Positions 6,618 to 10,000 of a stretch of DNA of 10,000 nucleotides are shown here, piece by piece; position 1 is the first letter of the stretch; each line of letters starts with the position of its first letter. The DNA is from Nymphaea colorata (Eukaryota; Streptophyta; Magnoliopsida; Nymphaeales; Nymphaeaceae), in assembly GCF_008831285.2 (NCBI RefSeq), contig NW_022205160.1:12501-22500 (forward strand), in the 5' to 3' direction. Under the pieces are notes generated by a model. It had not been told where the DNA came from and did no database searches. It worked only from the letters and a program-made list of their open reading frames with translations. A program made the position numbers and the translations under genes.

Positions 6618-9600
6618 TGTTGGTAGGCCGTCTCGGCCGTACCGATTCACTTTGTACATGTTTTATTTCAGCTTTTGCTCTTGTACCGGGACGGTTCAGG
6701 GGCGTCCCGAGTGACTTAGCCTTTATAAGCTAAGTGATGGAACTTTTACCCTAAGTTTTTGCATAATGAAATAGAGTTTCTTCTCTCTCGCACGAGAGTT
6801 TGTTCCCATGGAGGCTGAGAAGCTTTCCCCCATGAATGCCTGCAACTCCCTTCCTCTCTGAGAAGCCATTGGCCGGAGAAGACGCCGGAGTGCGGTCGGA
6901 AAGTCGAGCAACCAGAGGGCTGGCGCCGGAGGCCAGCACCGGACGCTCGGCTGCGAGTTCTTCCTCTCCCATTTGCTGAAAACGGAGGTTCTGTGAAGCC
7001 CCTGGCCGGAACCGTGGAGAAGACGATCGGAGTGCTGGTAGCTCGACCACGGAGCTGCTGTGAGGCTGCGTTCGTCAAGGGAGAGCAGCGGATGTGGCTG
7101 CGCTGGTTTCAGCAACGCCTTCCCTGCTGAAAACGACATCCGGCGGTCTTCAAGAGGTAAGCCTTGATCTCCCACGGCTTCCTCTAGTTGTCCGTTCGTT
7201 CCAGAAGGTGGCTCTAACGCTGCTGACGCCGGAGGTGCTTCTAACTCGTTTAGAATCCACCGAAGGTAGCTCGGGCGATTGTCGCTGGCTTGAAGAGTCG
7301 TCCGATCGGTTTTATTGATTGTGAGCAGCGCATTCGGGCGGAATCCTTCCGTTCGTCTAACACTGTGAGCAGGGATTTAAATCGATGGGAGACTAAGTGA
7401 TTTCTGTAGCATGTGTTTACTCTTGCTTCTGTAATGTTATTGCTGCGAGAAATCGAGGAGAAACGCAAAGGAATCGAAAGGAAAATGAAAAACGGAATAG
7501 CCTTCAACCGGTTTCTGGAAAACAGGCCCTGAACCCTGATAAAACGTAAATCTGAAGAAATACAGAGAGGGTTTTGACGATCCGATCTTCTGTGACTTTC
7601 CCCTCATCAATACGAAACCAACAAACCCGAAATGAGTCAAATCCGACCAGAAATGAGGGAGATATCGCAGTTTGAATAGCCTGGACTGTTTTCCCCAATT
7701 TTGCCGCCGACCAGTCCCTGGAAACCTGCAAATCTGAAGAAAATGGTGTACAATCTCGACGATCGGCCACTGTGGTTGCCTTCCTAACATCCTTACGCAC
7801 ATTTCAAGCTAAGGAGGCCCCAAATCCGACGTCGGATGACTGAGATATGATCGACGGCCTGAATCTGAAAAAGAACGGCGGTGGAATTCTGCAATCTCCG
7901 CCCGAACGGCGGCAGCGCCCCCATCTTCATTAGAATTTGGGGAAAACCACCAAATCCGGTGATCTGACTATCCTCATTCGATCAATCCTGTTGTTCTTGA
8001 TCTATTCCTGATATCTAATGCTCTGATTAACATTTTGATTGAATATGATCAACCGGAGAATCGATTGAAGCTCTGGAATCCTTCCTGCACCCGCCTGAGT
8101 GGATGAACACTGCTGCAGCGTCGCGTGCCTTCCAGGAGCTATCACCTGAGAGCGAATCTGAGCCGGGCCTCTTGAGAGTTCCTTCCTTGGTGTCTTAGGA
8201 GTCTCCCGGTGAAATTTGGCATTCATTGGACGAAGGAAATGACTGGAACGAGGATCTGAAGCCGAAGCTGTCTGAACCATTTCCTGTCGTCCTGAACAGA
8301 GCTCCACCTTGCGGCGTCCAGCTCCAAAACTGCTCAACGTCTTGCCCAAGGAGGTCTTGTTTGGGCCCAATCTTTTGGGCGTCCAAACCTTGGTGTATCA
8401 GCTCCCTTCAATCCAAATTTCAGGATTTTTGGGTGTCTGGATCAACGGGAATGAATTTTTGAAGACGGACTACTCTGGAACTCGCCTGCGTTCTGTTCTG
8501 TTCCTGAACAGAGCCTGTTGACTGTGACAGTTCGGCGCCTTCAGCCTTCAACGACTTGACCTTAGAGGGCTCCGATTGCAGTGATTTTTGGAGCGTCCCT
8601 TCATAATCATCAGAGGCAGCTACCCACCAAATTTCAGCTCAATCCGAGCTGTGGATGATTTTTAATGATTTTTGGAAGATCGGCAAAGCCTGAGAATCCA
8701 GAACCTTCACCAGAGAACCAGGGAGCTTAAGCTGTCCAGGACAGCGCGCGTGCTTCGGCGTCAATCGAAGCTTGCCTCACCCCTTCATCGTCTAGCTCCA
8801 GGGGTTTAATCCTCAATCTGGTGACGCCTCTCCACCTTCGAAATACTGCTCTTAATCTTTGCCTTTGTCAGTGATTCGCTCGCCTTGTTTGAAGTGCATT
8901 GTAGCCCAACGGTGGAAGGTGTTGCGGACAGCAGGGCCTAATCCATTGCAGCTACACCGGTTAGGAGACATAGCTTACGCCGGGCTAAGCGGCGCTTGCC
9001 TCCCCCTAAACTCAACAACGAACAGGGGTAAAACGTTCTCACGGTGAAGTCTCCTAACGATGCTTGGGAATACTCCGTTTCCTTGCTATTTTCGACAGTA
9101 ACCTTCTCTATTCATTTTCTGGAGTGTATTGCTGAGAAGGAGGAGCAGTCCAGCAACCGTGTGCTGAGCTGATCCCGGGAGAAGAAGGGTGTACGCTGTC
9201 ACCTTGTCAGCGCTAGCTTCCCCCTACTTCATCACAGCACTAGGGGTTCCAACGTTTCCAGCTAAGTGCAATCCCTTCTCCCGTCTTGAGTTGCTGAATT
9301 ACAAAACAGTAACTATGCTGTCTATGTCTTGAGCAAGGAGGAGAGACCAACTTGAACGGGCACCTCGCTTGCGAAGACCGACGTGCTGATTACCAAGGGG
9401 CTTTGGCCTTTGCCCTTGGTCGCTTGCTGAACTAGCTTCAGCCAGGTAGGCACCCGAATCACCCTATAGATTCGAGGGCGGGTGCACTTGTTTTCAGCCT
9501 TGCCTCCGGGCGTGTAGTGCTGGGGTTACCTCCAAAGCTCGATAGCTAAGGACACGAACCCGGACTACGGACCTTCCTAGGGTGCATGGTGATGGTTTGC

Positions 9601-9907
9601 ACGTCCTAGGGATTGTATGAATGGTTTGATACGAATGATGAATGCTGGATTGAGTGAGGAATGAGCTATTGTTGTACGCTACGCTTGTACGGCCTCGAAC
9701 CCAACTTGTTGTAGTAGGTTCAGACCTAGTTTAGCAAAGGGTAAACCATTCCTTGTATCCTTACCCAAGGGCATTTGAGCTGGGATTGTGTCCAGCCGGG
9801 GTTGAAATTTTGTAAGGCCAAACTTGGGCCAGCTACATTACCACTAAGAGGTCTTGGGAGGTTACGTTCGTCGGCGGCTTTGAGGCGCTACAAGGGCGGA
9901 TGTAACA
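6618..9907 (+). repeat. 3' long terminal repeat (complete, about 3290 bp)
   Basis: The start is placed at TGTTGG (6618-6623) because it forms the expected TG...CA pair and a 4-base terminal inverted repeat (TGTT...AACA) with the end at 9907. The repeat is proven only from 6635, where window base 1 aligns. The offset to the left copy is 6634 before, and 6633 after, the single missing C at 8883-8884. Everything else compared by eye is identical. The missing base opens a small frame (8859-9047) that the left copy lacks, which is a simple consequence of the indel. The polypurine tract ends 15 bases before the proposed start, so the exact boundary could be a few bases off. Confidence 0.93.
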
Positions 9908-10000
9908 GTTCCCGACGCTGTCCGCGAGCAGCGGAAGACCAGGCACAGGAGGGACTACAGCAGCCGATTGATGCATATGATCTCCCATACATGTGATTTG
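9908..10000. other. Flanking DNA right of the element, with predicted target duplication GTTCC
   Basis: The sequence diverges from the 5' LTR/PBS junction just after 9907, so this is host or older repeat DNA. If integration made the usual 5-base target duplication, GTTCC (9908-9912) should also stand immediately before the left LTR, outside the window. The 93 bases are open without stops in one frame on each strand (from 9908 on +), which is weakly suggestive of coding or former coding sequence, but the length is too short to identify anything. Confidence 0.5.

Larger units (their letters stand above)
1..9907 (+). mobile_element. Near-complete non-autonomous LTR retrotransposon (LARD-like), very recent insertion
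   Basis: Seen directly: two long direct repeats flank an internal region of about 3.3 kb that starts with a tRNA-Met-type primer-binding site, contains one 1046-codon ORF and ends in a purine-rich tract. Only the first ~17 bases of the left LTR lie outside the window. Known: autonomous plant Ty1 and Ty3 elements encode Gag and a Pol with protease, reverse transcriptase, RNase H and integrase, usually needing 4-5 kb or more. Here the internal region is too short, and I find no Pol catalytic motif in the ORF. Inference: the element must use enzymes supplied in trans by a related autonomous family. Large retrotransposon derivatives and gag-only elements are the closest known classes. PBS and LTR length suggest a Tekay/Del-like Ty3 partner, but this is uncertain. 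The transcript would run left to right. Confidence 0.93.

Noticed and set aside
8859-9047. 62-codon + frame found only in the 3' LTR
   Set aside because: Created by the single missing C at 8883-8884; the left LTR does not keep it open.
1-10000. CRISPR array, bacterial operon or phage/defence system
   Set aside because: No regularly spaced repeats, ribosome-binding sites or compact gene order; the architecture is that of a plant LTR retrotransposon.

Overview
The window is almost entirely one LTR retrotransposon on the + strand, almost certainly from a seed-plant genome. The evidence is two direct copies of a very long repeat (bases 1-3274 and 6618-9907), a primer-binding site matching the 3' end of initiator tRNA-Met directly after the left copy, a purine-rich tract before the right copy, and a TG...CA end on the right copy. 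The left LTR is cut by the window edge; by comparison with the right LTR about 17 bases are missing. The full element would be about 9.92 kb, with LTRs of about 3.29 kb and an internal region of only about 3.34 kb (3275-6617). There are no host genes, tRNAs or rRNAs. The species cannot be named from the sequence.

The two LTRs were compared by eye and differ by one base: a CCC run at 2249-2251 is CC at 8883-8884. No substitution was found, so the insertion is very recent and the family may still be moving. The internal region carries one long ORF (3403-6543, 1046 aa). I see no protease, reverse transcriptase, RNase H or integrase motif and no CCHC zinc knuckle. The element is therefore best read as non-autonomous (LARD-like or gag-only-like), dependent on a partner element. 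PBS type and LTR length would fit a Tekay/Del-like Ty3 chromovirus partner, but that is a guess.

The internal region is a mosaic. Bases 3403 to about 5680 are moderately AT-rich and encode an acidic, then basic, low-complexity protein with two short helical segments. A short stretch near 5683-5733 resembles, in a different frame, the last residues of a Ty3-type polyprotein. Bases about 5740-6320 are abruptly GC-rich and contain an isolated T-rich stretch ending in a good splice acceptor (5990). Bases 6322-6495 are an ACAG-rich degenerate repeat, followed by two copies of an 8-base palindrome (the second holds the ORF stop) and then the polypurine tract.

The LTR itself holds no convincing gene. 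It contains an unusual number of inverted repeats (a strong hairpin at 1712-1759, a possible multibranch fold at 2327-2425, a hairpin cluster at 2759-2977), a 14-base palindrome with a GACGTC core, a candidate TATA box inside an inverted repeat, and a consensus splice donor at 523. A splice-acceptor-like site ends at 3400, two bases before the ORF start codon. Splicing of a very long LTR leader onto the ORF is therefore a concrete hypothesis. The last 93 bases are flanking DNA of unknown nature.
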